DNA of 64,000 bases from CAYOYK01 sp964408185 (GTDB taxonomy: Bacteria; Bacillota; Clostridia; Christensenellales; Aristaeellaceae), in assembly GCA_964408185.1 (NCBI GenBank), contig CAYOYK010000011.1, positions 3,757 to 67,756 on the forward strand, in the 5' to 3' direction. Positions 54,274 through 63,524 of this stretch are shown piece after piece; within the stretch, counting starts at the first letter, position 1; each line of letters opens with the position of its first letter. A program made the position numbers and the translations under genes. The notes under the pieces are model-generated. The model was not told the origin of the DNA. It saw nothing but the letters and a program-made list of their open reading frames with translations, and searched no databases.

Positions 54274-57069
54274 ATGAACATCAAACGAATCGCAGCCCTG
54301 TTGCTTGCCGTGGTGTTCTGTACGGCGGCAGCCCTCCCCGCATTGGCGGCGGGAACGCCCCAAAAGACGCTGGTCGTGGCGTTTACGGAGCTTCCCGGCT
54401 TTTTTGAGTACGACGACGAGCACGAGATGGCGGGGTACGCGCTCGATTACTTTAAGGAATTGTCCGTGCATACCGGCTATCGCTTTACGTTTGTCGATGT
54501 CGGCGCGTGGGAAAACGCGTTTCCCGCGCTGAAAAGCGGAGAGGTGGATATCGTCGTGCCCTCCACCGCGCCCGCCGACCCCGACGCGTCGCCGTATATC
54601 CGCTCCAAGGCCCATATCATTGAGAACTACATGGCCGTGATGGCGCTTTCCTCATCCGACGGGCTGTACTATGAGGATTACGATACGATCAACGGCCTCA
54701 AAATCGCCATGACGCCGTCAGTACAAAGGGCGAACAGCGTGCAGGAGCTGTTCGCCGAGAGAGAGCTGTCGCCCCAAACCGTCCTTTTCGATACGACGGA
54801 CGAATGCAAGGCGGCGCTTGAAAACGGCACGGTCGACGCGATCATCAGCAACATCATGGACGTCGAGGCCGATTACAAGACATTGGCAAAGTTCGGCTAC
54901 AGCGACGGGCTGATTGCCATGCGGCGCGGCTGTGAGGACGAGCTGGCGACGCTGAACGACGCCCTGCAATCCATCCAGTCAAACCATCCGTTCTTTGAGG
55001 CCACCCTGAGCGCAAAATGGTTCCCGGAGCGCTCGGTGACCCCTTACACCAAGGAGGAGGCACGGCTGATCGAATCGCACAGCGACTTCAGCGTGGTGGT
55101 AGCGCCTGACAGATACCCGGTGACCTATCTGGATGAGAGCACCGGCGAGTTTTCGGGCATAGCCATCGACATTCTGAACCTGCTTGCCGAAAAGACGGGG
55201 CTGTCCTTCCATTACCAGTCGGGAGGCGTGCTGACGTCGCCCTTTGATTCCGTCGGCAATCCAGACGTTGATCTGGTGCTGACCTCGCTAAGCGAGGTGG
55301 ACGCCGATCACGGCGCGGTATCCTTTGTGACAAACGACATCTTTGCTTCGGACGTCGATTTTGCCACAAGGGGCGGCGCGGCGCTGCCAATGGACAGAAA
55401 TCCCGTGATCGCTGTGCCGAACAGCTTTAGGGGGCTGGTCTCCGCTTTGACGCGCGAGGTGCCGGATATCGAGATCCTGAGCTTCGGCACCATCGAGGAA
55501 TGCATCCGGGCTGTCAGAAGCGGGCAGGCGGACGGCATCGCGCTGGATACCTACCTGATGTACGAGCTGCTGAGCAGCTCCTACTATGACGATTTGAAGA
55601 TCATCAAGTCGTACTCGCTGCAATTGCCGTATCATCTCGCGGCGACCGCCGATATCGACATCGGGTTTGCGATCATCCTGAATTACGGCGTCTCCCGCCT
55701 CAGTACGGAGGAAGTCGACGGGATCGTCGATAAGTACACGACCTACAGGTACCATTCCCAGACCCTCGGCGAGCGCGTTTACGCCAGCCGGGACGTGATC
55801 CTGTTTTTCATGGCGATCCTGCTGATCCTCTTTGTGGGCGTCGTTTTATGGAACCATCAAAAAAAGAGGTACGCGGACGCGCTGATCCAAAAGAATATCG
55901 ACCTTGTGAAGGCGACCAACGCAAAAAGCGAGTTCCTCTCCAACATGAGCCATGACATCCGCACCCCGATGACCGCCATATTGAACCTGACCGATCTTTC
56001 ACTGGAGGAGCTGGAGCAGCCGGAGCTGCTGAAGGAGGATTTGAACAAGATCAAGGTGTCCGGGCATTATCTGCTGGGCCTGCTCAACGACGTGCTGGAT
56101 ATGTCCCGGATCGAAAGCGGGAGAATGACGCTGAGCCCCTCCGTGTACACGCACAGCGATTTTATCAGCTATATGGACAGCATGACGTTGCCGCTGTGCA
56201 AGCAGCGGGGGATCCGCTTCAGCTGGGACAAGGGAACCACGGGCTACGATGTGTATGTGGATATCACGCGGTTTAACCAGATCTTCTACAACCTGCTTTC
56301 CAACGCGATCAAATATACGCCTGAGGGCGGGAGCGTATCGCTGCTGGTGAAAAACAATCAGGTTGAGGACGGCGTGCTGACCTGCGATTTTGTGATCCAG
56401 GATACGGGAATCGGCATGAGCGAGGAGTTTCAGAAGAAGCTCTTTACGCCCTTTGAGCGGGCGGAAAATGTAAACGCCTACGCCGGGACCGGCTTGGGCC
56501 TGAGCATTACCAAGCAGATTGTCGAGCTGATGCACGGCTCCATCCGCATTGACAGCGCGCTGGGCAAGGGGACTACGGTTACGCTTCGGCTCCCCATGCC
56601 GCTTGCCACGGAGGAGCAGCGCCGGGCGCTTCATCAGGCTGCCGCGGAAAACGCTTCCGAGCCTAAGGAGAAGGAGCGGGTGGCCCGGATTCTGCTTGCG
56701 GAGGATCATCAGCTGAATCAGGAAATCATCACGCGCCTGCTCAAGAAAAAAAGCTATGAGGTTCAGTGCACGGCGGACGGGGCGCAGGCGCTCGCCGCGT
56801 TTGAGGACAGCGAAATCGGCTGCTTTGCCGCCATCGTGATGGATATTCGCATGCCCGTGATGGACGGCCTTGCGGCCACGCGTGCGATTCGCGCGCTGGA
56901 AAGGCCCGACGCAAAGACGATCCCCATTATCGCCATGAGCGCCAACGCCTATGATGAGGACGTCAAAAAGAGCTTGGAGGCGGGCATGAACGCCCATCTT
57001 TCCAAGCCGATTGAACCGGAAAAGCTGTATGATACGCTGGAGAAGCTGATCGAAAACCAAAACAGGTAA
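54274..57069 (+). CDS. Second dual-SBP hybrid histidine kinase
   Basis: A 931-residue protein with the same layout as the product of the gene at 43020. The signal peptide is IAALLLAVVFCTAAALPALAA. Two family-3 solute-binding domains cover about residues 32-260 and 275-500, and a membrane helix lies at about 508-527. HisKA has His560 (FLSNMSHDIRTPMTAILN), the ATPase has NLLSNAIKYTPEGG and GTGLGLSITKQIV, and the receiver has Asp857 (MDIRMPVMDGLAATRAI). GGAGGAGG precedes ATG 54274; an in-frame start at 54196 lacks a site. It is 141 bases from the previous gene, the widest gap in the locus, where a weak hairpin plus T-run (about 54126-54147) may attenuate read-through. Confidence 0.9.
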   Translation: MNIKRIAALLLAVVFCTAAALPALAAGTPQKTLVVAFTELPGFFEYDDEHEMAGYALDYFKELSVHTGYRFTFVDVGAWENAFPALKSGEVDIVVPSTAPADPDASPYIRSKAHIIENYMAVMALSSSDGLYYEDYDTINGLKIAMTPSVQRANSVQELFAERELSPQTVLFDTTDECKAALENGTVDAIISNIMDVEADYKTLAKFGYSDGLIAMRRGCEDELATLNDALQSIQSNHPFFEATLSAKWFPERSVTPYTKEEARLIESHSDFSVVVAPDRYPVTYLDESTGEFSGIAIDILNLLAEKTGLSFHYQSGGVLTSPFDSVGNPDVDLVLTSLSEVDADHGAVSFVTNDIFASDVDFATRGGAALPMDRNPVIAVPNSFRGLVSALTREVPDIEILSFGTIEECIRAVRSGQADGIALDTYLMYELLSSSYYDDLKIIKSYSLQLPYHLAATADIDIGFAIILNYGVSRLSTEEVDGIVDKYTTYRYHSQTLGERVYASRDVILFFMAILLILFVGVVLWNHQKKRYADALIQKNIDLVKATNAKSEFLSNMSHDIRTPMTAILNLTDLSLEELEQPELLKEDLNKIKVSGHYLLGLLNDVLDMSRIESGRMTLSPSVYTHSDFISYMDSMTLPLCKQRGIRFSWDKGTTGYDVYVDITRFNQIFYNLLSNAIKYTPEGGSVSLLVKNNQVEDGVLTCDFVIQDTGIGMSEEFQKKLFTPFERAENVNAYAGTGLGLSITKQIVELMHGSIRIDSALGKGTTVTLRLPMPLATEEQRRALHQAAAENASEPKEKERVARILLAEDHQLNQEIITRLLKKKSYEVQCTADGAQALAAFEDSEIGCFAAIVMDIRMPVMDGLAATRAIRALERPDAKTIPIIAMSANAYDEDVKKSLEAGMNAHLSKPIEPEKLYDTLEKLIENQNR

Positions 57070-57137
57070 AGGCGGGCCGAACGATGGCTTCGCCGGGCGG
57101 GAAGCAACGCGCCGCGCCGGGCAAGGAGGTTTGCGGC

Positions 57138-57269
57138 ATGGCTGATGCGCCGGATGCGCGGGATGCGCGGGATGTGCGAAAGAAAGCGCGGTTCCTGCGC
57201 ACGCGGGATGCGCGAAAGAAAGCGCGGAGGCGGATTGCCGCGGCGGCGCCGCGCGTTCAAGGCGCTTGA
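57138..57269 (+). CDS. Possible 43-residue basic peptide with internal repeat
   Basis: AAGGAGG lies 9 bases before ATG 57138. The product is very basic (RKKARFLRTRDARKKARRR) and holds a 12-residue repeat that comes from a 36-bp tandem duplication (57169-57191 and 57205-57227 are near identical). It may be a real small gene at the end of the sensory locus, or a repeat with a fortuitous start. Nothing else supports it in the 345-bp gap between the last kinase and tRNA-Thr. Confidence 0.3.
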   Translation: MADAPDARDARDVRKKARFLRTRDARKKARRRIAAAAPRVQGA

Positions 57270-57384
57270 CGGGATCAACGAACCCCTGAAACTGACGTGA
57301 AAGCTCACAAGAATGGGCTGTTTGGAACGAGACCCAAAAAACGCCGAATTGAGGATCAAAACAGGCGCGTTTGGCCCTAAGCAG

Positions 57385-57410
57385 CAAAAAATCCTTCATT
57401 TCTGAAGGAT
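57385..57410 (-). terminator. Rho-independent terminator of tRNA-Thr
   Basis: On the minus strand ATCCTTCA-GAAA-TGAAGGAT is followed by a run of T, immediately downstream of the tRNA CCA end. Confidence 0.88.
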
Positions 57411-57414
57411 TCTG

Positions 57415-57490
<76 letters not shown>

Positions 57491-58098
57491 CCGTTGCTTT
57501 TGAGCAACGGATGTATTATACATGAGCACGGGAGGTTTTGCAAGAGCAATTTGACGGGTTTTTCTGTTTTTTGTGAAAAAATCTAGTTTTGAATCCGCAA
57601 GGAGAGCCAAAATGATTCGCAGCTTTTCGGCCACCGCGTTTTGGGGAAGCGGAGGGGATGCCCCCAAAAGAAGAACGCCAGCCCCGAAAGCAAAGGATTT
57701 CCCCATCCGGACGGCTCGCTTCGTCCTGACGATTGATCCAATGCTAGGCGGAGCACAATACGCAAAAATCCGAACCATCGCATTTGCTTTGGTTCGGATT
57801 TTTTCCTGCTTTGGTGGAGCATGAAACGCAAAATCCGAACCGTTGCTTTTGCTCCGGTTCGGATTTGCACCGTTTTGGAAAATGCTGATATTGTTGATAC
57901 AATCGAGATTGGGTGCACTCTGAAACGGAGAATCGTGTATGGGTGCACGCATTTGGCAATTTGTCGTTGATTGTTGAGCAAACATAATTTTCCGCTCTTG
58001 AGCAGCGTAATCGTTCGGGTAGATATGACCCTAGGGAGCTTCAAACCGCTTGTAACACCTGAGAATATTTGCTGAAGTATGAAGAGTAATAAGGCCAA
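57491..58098. other. 608-bp non-coding region with twin hairpins
   Basis: No gene is supported. Two similar hairpins lie 60-70 bases apart. The first, about 57767-57801, pairs AATCCGAACC with GGTTCGGATT and is followed by T residues. The second, about 57832-57865, pairs AAATCCGAACCG with CGGTTCGGATTT. The sequences around them (GGAGCA...GCAAAA) are also duplicated, so the pair arose by tandem duplication. After 57870 the sequence turns AT-rich and I see nothing further. Confidence 0.65.
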
Positions 58099-58785
58099 CT
58101 ACCATTTGGGTTCCTTGTCAGATGATATAGATGAGTATATAGGTATATAAGTAATGTGATAAATTGAGCACCTAAACTTCTCAATTGCATTCATCAAGTC
58201 ATTATATAGCTTTTTCATAAGAATAGAGCCAGATAGATTATCTTGTGTATGTATATAAGAGAACCAATAATCATTAAAATCACATAATATGCTACTAAGA
58301 CTCTCCTTCGAAACGCCTCCAGACTTATAAATGTTGAAAATCATATCTTTTTGAACTACTTTTTTATATGCCTCAATAATTGGGGTATAGATGCTTTTCG
58401 CTGTAGGAGCTCTCATTTTTGCATTAAAAAAGAAATCTAAACCACCGTATGCACTGGAAAATGAAGATAAATCAGTTTCTATAAAACATAAATACTTATC
58501 AATGCATTCATCGATATTTGATTTTGTGGGATTGAAGTATACTAAATTACCAATTACCAGAACGACTTTCTTGGCTTCAAACGAGAATAGTTCCATAGCT
58601 TTTCTTCTATTAGCAAAATATCCAATCAATGACATGACAAAGCTAACAAGTGAGCTACCAAAGATTGCAAGTGAAATATTGTATAGTAAAGCTACCGATT
58701 CTTTTCCGTGGGTACATAGTGTACATACAAATGATATAAGGCTTATAAACGATGATAAACAGGATAGCACCTTGTATTCACGCAT
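58099..58785 (-). CDS. AT-rich membrane protein of unknown function
   Basis: A 228-residue protein. Two hydrophobic segments occur near the N-terminus (VLSCLSSFISLISFVCTLC, about residues 5-25, and SVALLYNISLAIFGSSLVSFVMSLIGYF, about 30-57). A cytosolic part of about 170 residues with many Tyr, Ser and Lys follows. I do not recognise a family. ATG 58785 is 8 bases after GAGG; a GTG at 58794 overlaps that site. Base and codon use (AAA, ATA and TTT rich) is unlike the GC-rich genes before 57 kb and indicates recent acquisition. Small two-helix membrane proteins of this kind are common in accessory defence loci, but no motif supports that here. Confidence 0.65.
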   Translation of the reverse strand: MREYKVLSCLSSFISLISFVCTLCTHGKESVALLYNISLAIFGSSLVSFVMSLIGYFANRRKAMELFSFEAKKVVLVIGNLVYFNPTKSNIDECIDKYLCFIETDLSSFSSAYGGLDFFFNAKMRAPTAKSIYTPIIEAYKKVVQKDMIFNIYKSGGVSKESLSSILCDFNDYWFSYIHTQDNLSGSILMKKLYNDLMNAIEKFRCSIYHITYIPIYSSISSDKEPKW

Positions 58786-58862
58786 ATTATTCACCTCTTC
58801 GCATTAGACTGTTGAAACTATGCTATCAGGCTTAGATGCCAAATAGAACAAAGCAAAACTAT

Positions 58863-59132
58863 TCATCCTTCATATTTATCATCGTTTAATTCTGATGCAT
58901 CATTATCTTTGAGCAAGTCTCCGCGCCGGACTGCCTCGAGCACCTTTCGTTCAACATGTTTCTCCCACATCTCTTTGATACCTTTTCCATGTTCGGGGAA
59001 TTCGGAGGTTACAATGAATCTTGTGTTGCCAATTACTATCTCAGAGGTTTTTGTATGAATCCGCCCAGTGCTTGGGTAGAACGTAGTCAATTCAGGGAAA
59101 TCCTGCACTGGTTTGCTTTCTTTCTTGTTCAT
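58863..59132 (-). CDS. Small hypothetical protein, possibly transposon-associated
   Basis: An 89-residue hydrophilic protein. The centre (SEIVIGNTRFIVTSEF...GIKEMWEKHVERKVLEAVRR) resembles small TnpW-like proteins found next to serine recombinases in Clostridia, where IG.T.Y.V...F is followed by a helix ending K....I; this similarity is from memory and weak. No recombinase gene follows in the window. The tail is acidic. Base composition is intermediate, between the AT-rich gene downstream and the DUF499 gene upstream. Confidence 0.55.
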   Translation of the reverse strand: MNKKESKPVQDFPELTTFYPSTGRIHTKTSEIVIGNTRFIVTSEFPEHGKGIKEMWEKHVERKVLEAVRRGDLLKDNDASELNDDKYEG

Positions 59133-59322
59133 TGTAAAGCCTTTCTGGTTGTCGAACTTAATAATATTGTTCTGCTTCAGGATTTATCTCTGGTCATTTT
59201 CCGCTTGAATAAGATGAACGATAATCGGTTTTAGCTCATATACCCTGAGATTTCTAGCGAGATTAGCCAGTAAAGGTATGGTTATGTGCGCTGTTCGGAC
59301 AGTACTTGTCATTACCAATTTG

Positions 59323-59520
59323 CTACTGTTCAAGCGATTCCCTTGAATCCTCAAATGAGATGAAACAAAAGGCATTCAGACAAGCTTCTCGAAGGGAATT
59401 CGATGTGGGCATTATCATTTGCGTGCCGAGTCTTGAGGACACCAGCTGGATCTTCCGGTTTTGTGTCCAAGCATCTAGCGCCTTGGAGATAAACTCTGGG
59501 CTATTACAAAAATTACTCCT
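59323..59520 (-). pseudogene. Unrecognised coding remnant downstream of DUF499
   Basis: A frame with natural-looking composition (SPEFISKALDAWTQNRKIQL, then SLREACLNAFCFISFEDSRES) continues past the DUF499 stop but has no credible start; the only in-frame start is a TTG inside the DUF499 gene. A further open piece (59184-59375, ending LKPIIVHLIQAENDQR) lies in another frame. This 380-bp gap therefore looks like decayed coding DNA. I do not recognise the family, and it may simply be non-coding. Confidence 0.25.
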
Positions 59521-62500
59521 CAAACCCAAAGCTCTCCACCCTCAGCGTCCTGCAGTTCTCCGTAACCGTTCTCACAACCGGTACGGGAGCCCCCGCAGGT
59601 ATCTCAGCTTGAACATCCAGCCGTATAGTCACGTTAGCCCTATCCAGCTGCATGATGTGGTTGATCACCTCATCCATCAGCCTGCTTACATCCCGGTTCA
59701 CTCGTGTAGTGTCAATTTTTGCAGAAAGGTAGAAATGACGATTCACAGGCACCTTGGGCTCATCCGGCGTTGCAGACACCTCTCCTGTGGTTGGTACAGT
59801 CACAGTATTGTCCCCTACACTGCCTGTAACAGGCAACACAACTGTCCCTGAAGGGGTTATAACGGATTGTTGCGCCTCCGCCGCTTTTTGCTTGAGCGCA
59901 GCAAACTGTTTGACAAGGTATCCCTGCTTATCGACAAAACCTATGTACTGGTTGATTTTTAAGCCCAGATAACGCCCTTCGCTTACTCCTTCGGCATAAC
60001 CAAAGTACTCGTCTGAGTTGACACCTGTCTGGATGGCCTGTTCCAGTACATCGTAGGAGGCCAACCGGGGGAGGTAGCAGTATGTGCAAAGCATCTTCCA
60101 CAGGTCGCCGATGCCCAGCTCGTTTTTGTCCTTCCAGAGGAGCTTGTCCAGTTCCATCAGCAGTAACGCAGGTGCCCATTGTGTAATTAGCTGTTCGTTT
60201 TGCTGCATCTTGCGTGCTGCCTTTACAACAATGCTGTCCGAACCGCCCCGAATGCTGATCGCATCCCAAACCACGGTTTTCAAATCCACTTCACGGTCAA
60301 TGTAGGGCACCAGCAGATAGGCATAGGTTTCCTGAATACGCGAATCCACCGTTTGGTTACTGCGCGCCAGATTGTTGTCCGTCTCCCTGTTTTGTGCAGC
60401 GTCAAGGTTCAGGTCTGTACTGTCTGCTTTGATGGATTTCCAAGCGAGGTAGCGCTTCACTTCTTCATAAAGCGCGGAGATAGTATTTTGATCTGGCGCA
60501 ACAAAGGCCAGCATGTTGCGGTAGATACGCGGAGCAGTACCCCGCGAGTTAAGAATGTTCTCCGCTGCCTGAATCGCCTTGTCCTCCGGCGTATTGGCCT
60601 TGTAAGTGTCCCGGTGTTGCAGGATCACCAGTCCCACATCTTGATCGTCCGCAACATCCAGCGAGCTGTCCGGGCAGATGTGGATACGCCCAAAGGGACG
60701 CTCCCGGCGAATGCCTCTCAGCCGGCGCTCGATTTCCTCCTCCACTTCTTCCGGCGAGCGCTGGCTGGCGCGATCTTCTACGGTTTTGCGAAGCGTGGGT
60801 CGCGTGTCAAACCAGAACCGATCTACAGAGGGGTTACTGTACAGGTAGGTGAGTGAAATCAGCAGGGTATTGAGGGCATCGTTAAAGGTGGCGATGTTCT
60901 CGCCGGGTTGTACCACACCAAGGCGGATGCGGGAGGCTTCCAGCCCGCGAACGGACTGGCTGCGCTCGCTGGGCGCGCTGCCCAGCATGATAGTGCGCGC
61001 CACACGACGGGCTGCCATCAGCTTGCCGAAACGTGGCATCTCCTGATCCTTCTGATAGGGGATGGATGCTTTGCCGTCCACTTCATGATCGACAATCGCG
61101 TTCCAGTTATCGCCCACATGGCGAGTCAGCTCGTCGCGGATAACAGGTACATCCAGCGGAATGGAACCGGGCATGATTAGCAATCCGCCATCCTGATTCA
61201 TCCACAGGTAATGCACCACAGCGGCCATCAGGCGCAGAACACCACGCGTTTTCTGAAAACGTTCAATGGTCGCCCAGTCTTCATACAGACGGTCGAAAAT
61301 CTCCGGATGGATGGGATAGCAGGAGCGCAACCGCTCGTAATACTCCACTTCCTTGGCGCTTAGGGGGAAATCGGCATTATTCTCCTGATAGAGCTGGCTA
61401 AAGGCAAGGCACACCTGATCGCGCGCCGTTTCATCTTTACAGTTCAAGAACAGGCGGCGGCGGACGATCTCAAAACCCTCGTTGGCTGCAACTGGCTTCC
61501 AGATGGATTCCATCCGCCCGAAGGTGTGCTCAATAGCTTCCAGCGCCTTTTGCCCGCCTTCACCGCCAATTTCGATGTTGGATTCGGGGATGGAAGCCAC
61601 TACCAGACTGTTTTTACTGGCGCGCGCCGCCTCGGTAATCTCCTGAATAAAAGTGGTGAGGTTATCAAAGCTGCCTGCTGGCAAGCCATCCACGCCGTAC
61701 AACTTTTTAGCATACGCTACCAACTCGTCTATCAATATCAGGCAAGGGCCGCATTCATCAAACAGCTGCTTTAGTACAACGGAACCGGGGGCGGTACCTT
61801 TTCGATCGGACTCCCGAACCAGATCATACAGTTTGGGATTTCCCGCTTCAATGGCCAACTGAGCGGCCATTTCACCCCAGAGTGTGTTGATGGTGATGCC
61901 CGGAAAGTTGGTCATCCGCTTGCTTTTTGCCGGTTCCAGCGCGGTTCCCACCAGCACAGCTACCCGGCAGACGGGCGGGCGTTCCATTCCGGCGGCTTCC
62001 AAAACGCCCTTCACGTTCGCCATTTTGCTACTGGGCGCGCGACCGCGCAGCAGGTGGTAAAGCGCCAACATACTGTGCGTTTTGCCGCCGCCGAAGGCGG
62101 TTTTCAACTGAATTACCGGCTCGCCATCCAGCCCGCCGACACGCCGAAGCGCCTGCACCAGCAGGCCCTTCATGCCCTCGGTCACATAGGTACGGGAGAA
62201 GAACTCCACCGGGTCGCGGTATTCATAGGTGCCTTCGCCCCGCGCCACCTGCGCCAGATCAGCGGCAAACTCCGCGTTTTTATAACGACCCTGTGCTACA
62301 TCGGGGTGCGGCTCTATCACGTTGCGCCAGCAGGGCAAGCCTTGCACGGGCGTAGTTTTCAATACCCCGGAGGGTTTGGTGTTTGGCGTAGGCACCTCGG
62401 CAGTCGCAATCTGCACTGTGGCGCGGGAACCCAGTTCTGAGCCATAACGGGTAGAGCGAAGCAGCTTTTGGATTTCCGCCGCGCCTTCGGGGTCGATGGC

Positions 62501-62719
62501 ATCGCACAGGCGCGCCATGGTATCCAGCGCTCGACAGGTATCATCGTCGCTGAAATCCTTGCCGCCGATGTGCGCCCAGACATTGCGGGTCTCCTTAAGC
62601 TCCTTGGCCCAGGAGCGCACGGTGCGCGGCAGGCGGTAGTTGAACAGGTTGTTCCAATGCCTGTCCAGCAAGGTAAGGCATTCAAAACTCTTTGGACACT
62701 CAAAGCTCCGAAGTGTCAA
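59513..62719 (-). CDS. DUF499-type P-loop ATPase with shortened Swt1 HEPN domain
   Basis: A 1068-residue protein. Residues about 15-90 (TLLDRHWNNLF...KELKETRNVWAH...DDDTCRALDTMARLCDAI) are the end of a Swt1-type HEPN domain with its RNxxxH-type motif (RNVWAH). The start of that domain is missing. The DUF499 core has Walker A in AFGGGKTHSM, Walker B in CLILIDELVAY, and sensor-like VASIPESN. The C-terminal region holds RHFYLSAKIDTTRVNRDVSRLMDEV. The family is known from defence islands beside DUF1156 methyltransferases, DUF3780 and helicases, none of which is in the window. The TTG start (62719) has no good ribosome site; a 14-codon ORF with a good site overlaps it in another frame. Confidence 0.82.
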   Translation of the reverse strand: MTLRSFECPKSFECLTLLDRHWNNLFNYRLPRTVRSWAKELKETRNVWAHIGGKDFSDDDTCRALDTMARLCDAIDPEGAAEIQKLLRSTRYGSELGSRATVQIATAEVPTPNTKPSGVLKTTPVQGLPCWRNVIEPHPDVAQGRYKNAEFAADLAQVARGEGTYEYRDPVEFFSRTYVTEGMKGLLVQALRRVGGLDGEPVIQLKTAFGGGKTHSMLALYHLLRGRAPSSKMANVKGVLEAAGMERPPVCRVAVLVGTALEPAKSKRMTNFPGITINTLWGEMAAQLAIEAGNPKLYDLVRESDRKGTAPGSVVLKQLFDECGPCLILIDELVAYAKKLYGVDGLPAGSFDNLTTFIQEITEAARASKNSLVVASIPESNIEIGGEGGQKALEAIEHTFGRMESIWKPVAANEGFEIVRRRLFLNCKDETARDQVCLAFSQLYQENNADFPLSAKEVEYYERLRSCYPIHPEIFDRLYEDWATIERFQKTRGVLRLMAAVVHYLWMNQDGGLLIMPGSIPLDVPVIRDELTRHVGDNWNAIVDHEVDGKASIPYQKDQEMPRFGKLMAARRVARTIMLGSAPSERSQSVRGLEASRIRLGVVQPGENIATFNDALNTLLISLTYLYSNPSVDRFWFDTRPTLRKTVEDRASQRSPEEVEEEIERRLRGIRRERPFGRIHICPDSSLDVADDQDVGLVILQHRDTYKANTPEDKAIQAAENILNSRGTAPRIYRNMLAFVAPDQNTISALYEEVKRYLAWKSIKADSTDLNLDAAQNRETDNNLARSNQTVDSRIQETYAYLLVPYIDREVDLKTVVWDAISIRGGSDSIVVKAARKMQQNEQLITQWAPALLLMELDKLLWKDKNELGIGDLWKMLCTYCYLPRLASYDVLEQAIQTGVNSDEYFGYAEGVSEGRYLGLKINQYIGFVDKQGYLVKQFAALKQKAAEAQQSVITPSGTVVLPVTGSVGDNTVTVPTTGEVSATPDEPKVPVNRHFYLSAKIDTTRVNRDVSRLMDEVINHIMQLDRANVTIRLDVQAEIPAGAPVPVVRTVTENCRTLRVESFGFEE

Positions 62720-62744
62720 CGCTGAAGTTTAGGTTTCTTCTCAT
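62700..62744 (-). CDS. 14-codon ORF overlapping the DUF499 start
   Basis: ATG 62744 has GGAAGGA 6 bases upstream and reads MRRNLNFSVDTSEL before TGA. It overlaps the first codons of the DUF499 frame. Either it is a leader for translational coupling, or it is the true N-terminus separated from the rest by a frameshift or deletion. Confidence 0.35.
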   Translation of the reverse strand: MRRNLNFSVDTSEL

Positions 62745-63004
62745 TTACTATCCTTCCATGCTTGATGGTAATTGGATTATACTTTTTGGGTAAGAACGGT
62801 AATTATGGTTCATTTCAGCACAGAACTTGTTCTCCGATTGTCTTTGGCTGAAAGCCATATTCTGTAATAGTATACATCAAAACAGCAAATTCGTAAATTA
62901 AGCGTCATGGCTTTTTTTCAGCATATCGAAATCGAAACATCGTCATCCTATCTTTTAATACTTGCACCCCTTACTTGACGCAAAATAGAAAAAGCCAAAC
63001 ATCG
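62720..63004. other. AT-rich intergenic region upstream of DUF499
   Basis: These 285 bp contain the small ORF above and the 3' part of the terminator of the HTH gene. No obvious paired -35/-10 promoter for the DUF499 gene can be pointed out with confidence. Confidence 0.5.
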
Positions 63005-63021
63005 TCATGATGCTGGCTCTT
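62987..63021 (-). terminator. Terminator of the HTH/umuC operon
   Basis: On the minus strand AGCCAGCATC-atgac-GATGTTTGGCT is followed by TTTTTC. The stop codon of the HTH gene lies in the loop. Confidence 0.7.
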
Positions 63022-63505
63022 TATGCTTAATAACCTCTGTAACCTTGTAAACCAAGTCGACATCGATCTCTCCGCACCCGCTCTCCATCCTGCAATACTC
63101 CAGCACATCCATCCCCAGTCGCCGCGCCACCTCATTCTGCGATAACCCCGCTTCCCGACGCGCTTTCCGTAACAGCACATGCGCAGGTTCTGCCCCCGGA
63201 GCCGCGCCCTGCGCCTGAATCGCTTCCATGAACCAAAGCTCCTCGTCGTGGAACAGATACACATCCGACTGTACCTCGTCTACAGTCACTTTGCAGGTAT
63301 AGCGCGTCCCCTGCCCGCCGGATTTCAAACTGGCCGCTTGCCGCTCATCGGTGATGCAGTCGATCTTCACTGGCGACCCGCCCGGAAGCTGATACGCCAC
63401 AGGCCGGATGCGACCGCCCAGTTCATGCCTAGCGACCACGGTCACATAATCCTTATGCGTGGTTGGCACGGGTGCGGAATTGGGTGCCTGAGTTTGCACC
63501 GCCAT
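63005..63505 (-). CDS. UmuC-associated protein with C-terminal XRE helix-turn-helix
   Basis: A 166-residue protein with two parts. Residues about 25-90 (VVARHELGGRIRPVAYQLPGGSPVKID...YTCKVTVDEVQSDVYLFHDEELWF) form a small beta-rich domain like those encoded beside Y-family polymerases in Clostridia (YolD/DUF6504-like). Residues about 110-155 (LLRKARREAGLSQNEVARRLGMDVLEYCRMESG) are an XRE-type helix-turn-helix. GGAGGG precedes the ATG, and the polymerase gene ends 19 bases upstream, so they form an operon. A role as regulator or clamp partner of the polymerase is inferred from position only. Confidence 0.7.
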   Translation of the reverse strand: MAVQTQAPNSAPVPTTHKDYVTVVARHELGGRIRPVAYQLPGGSPVKIDCITDERQAASLKSGGQGTRYTCKVTVDEVQSDVYLFHDEELWFMEAIQAQGAAPGAEPAHVLLRKARREAGLSQNEVARRLGMDVLEYCRMESGCGEIDVDLVYKVTEVIKHKEPAS

Positions 63506-63524
63506 GACTTAACACCCTCCTTCT

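Noticed and set aside
59306..59851. A 181-codon plus-strand frame opposite the DUF499 C-terminus
   Set aside because: It overlaps the supported DUF499 gene in antisense and has no homology that I recognise.
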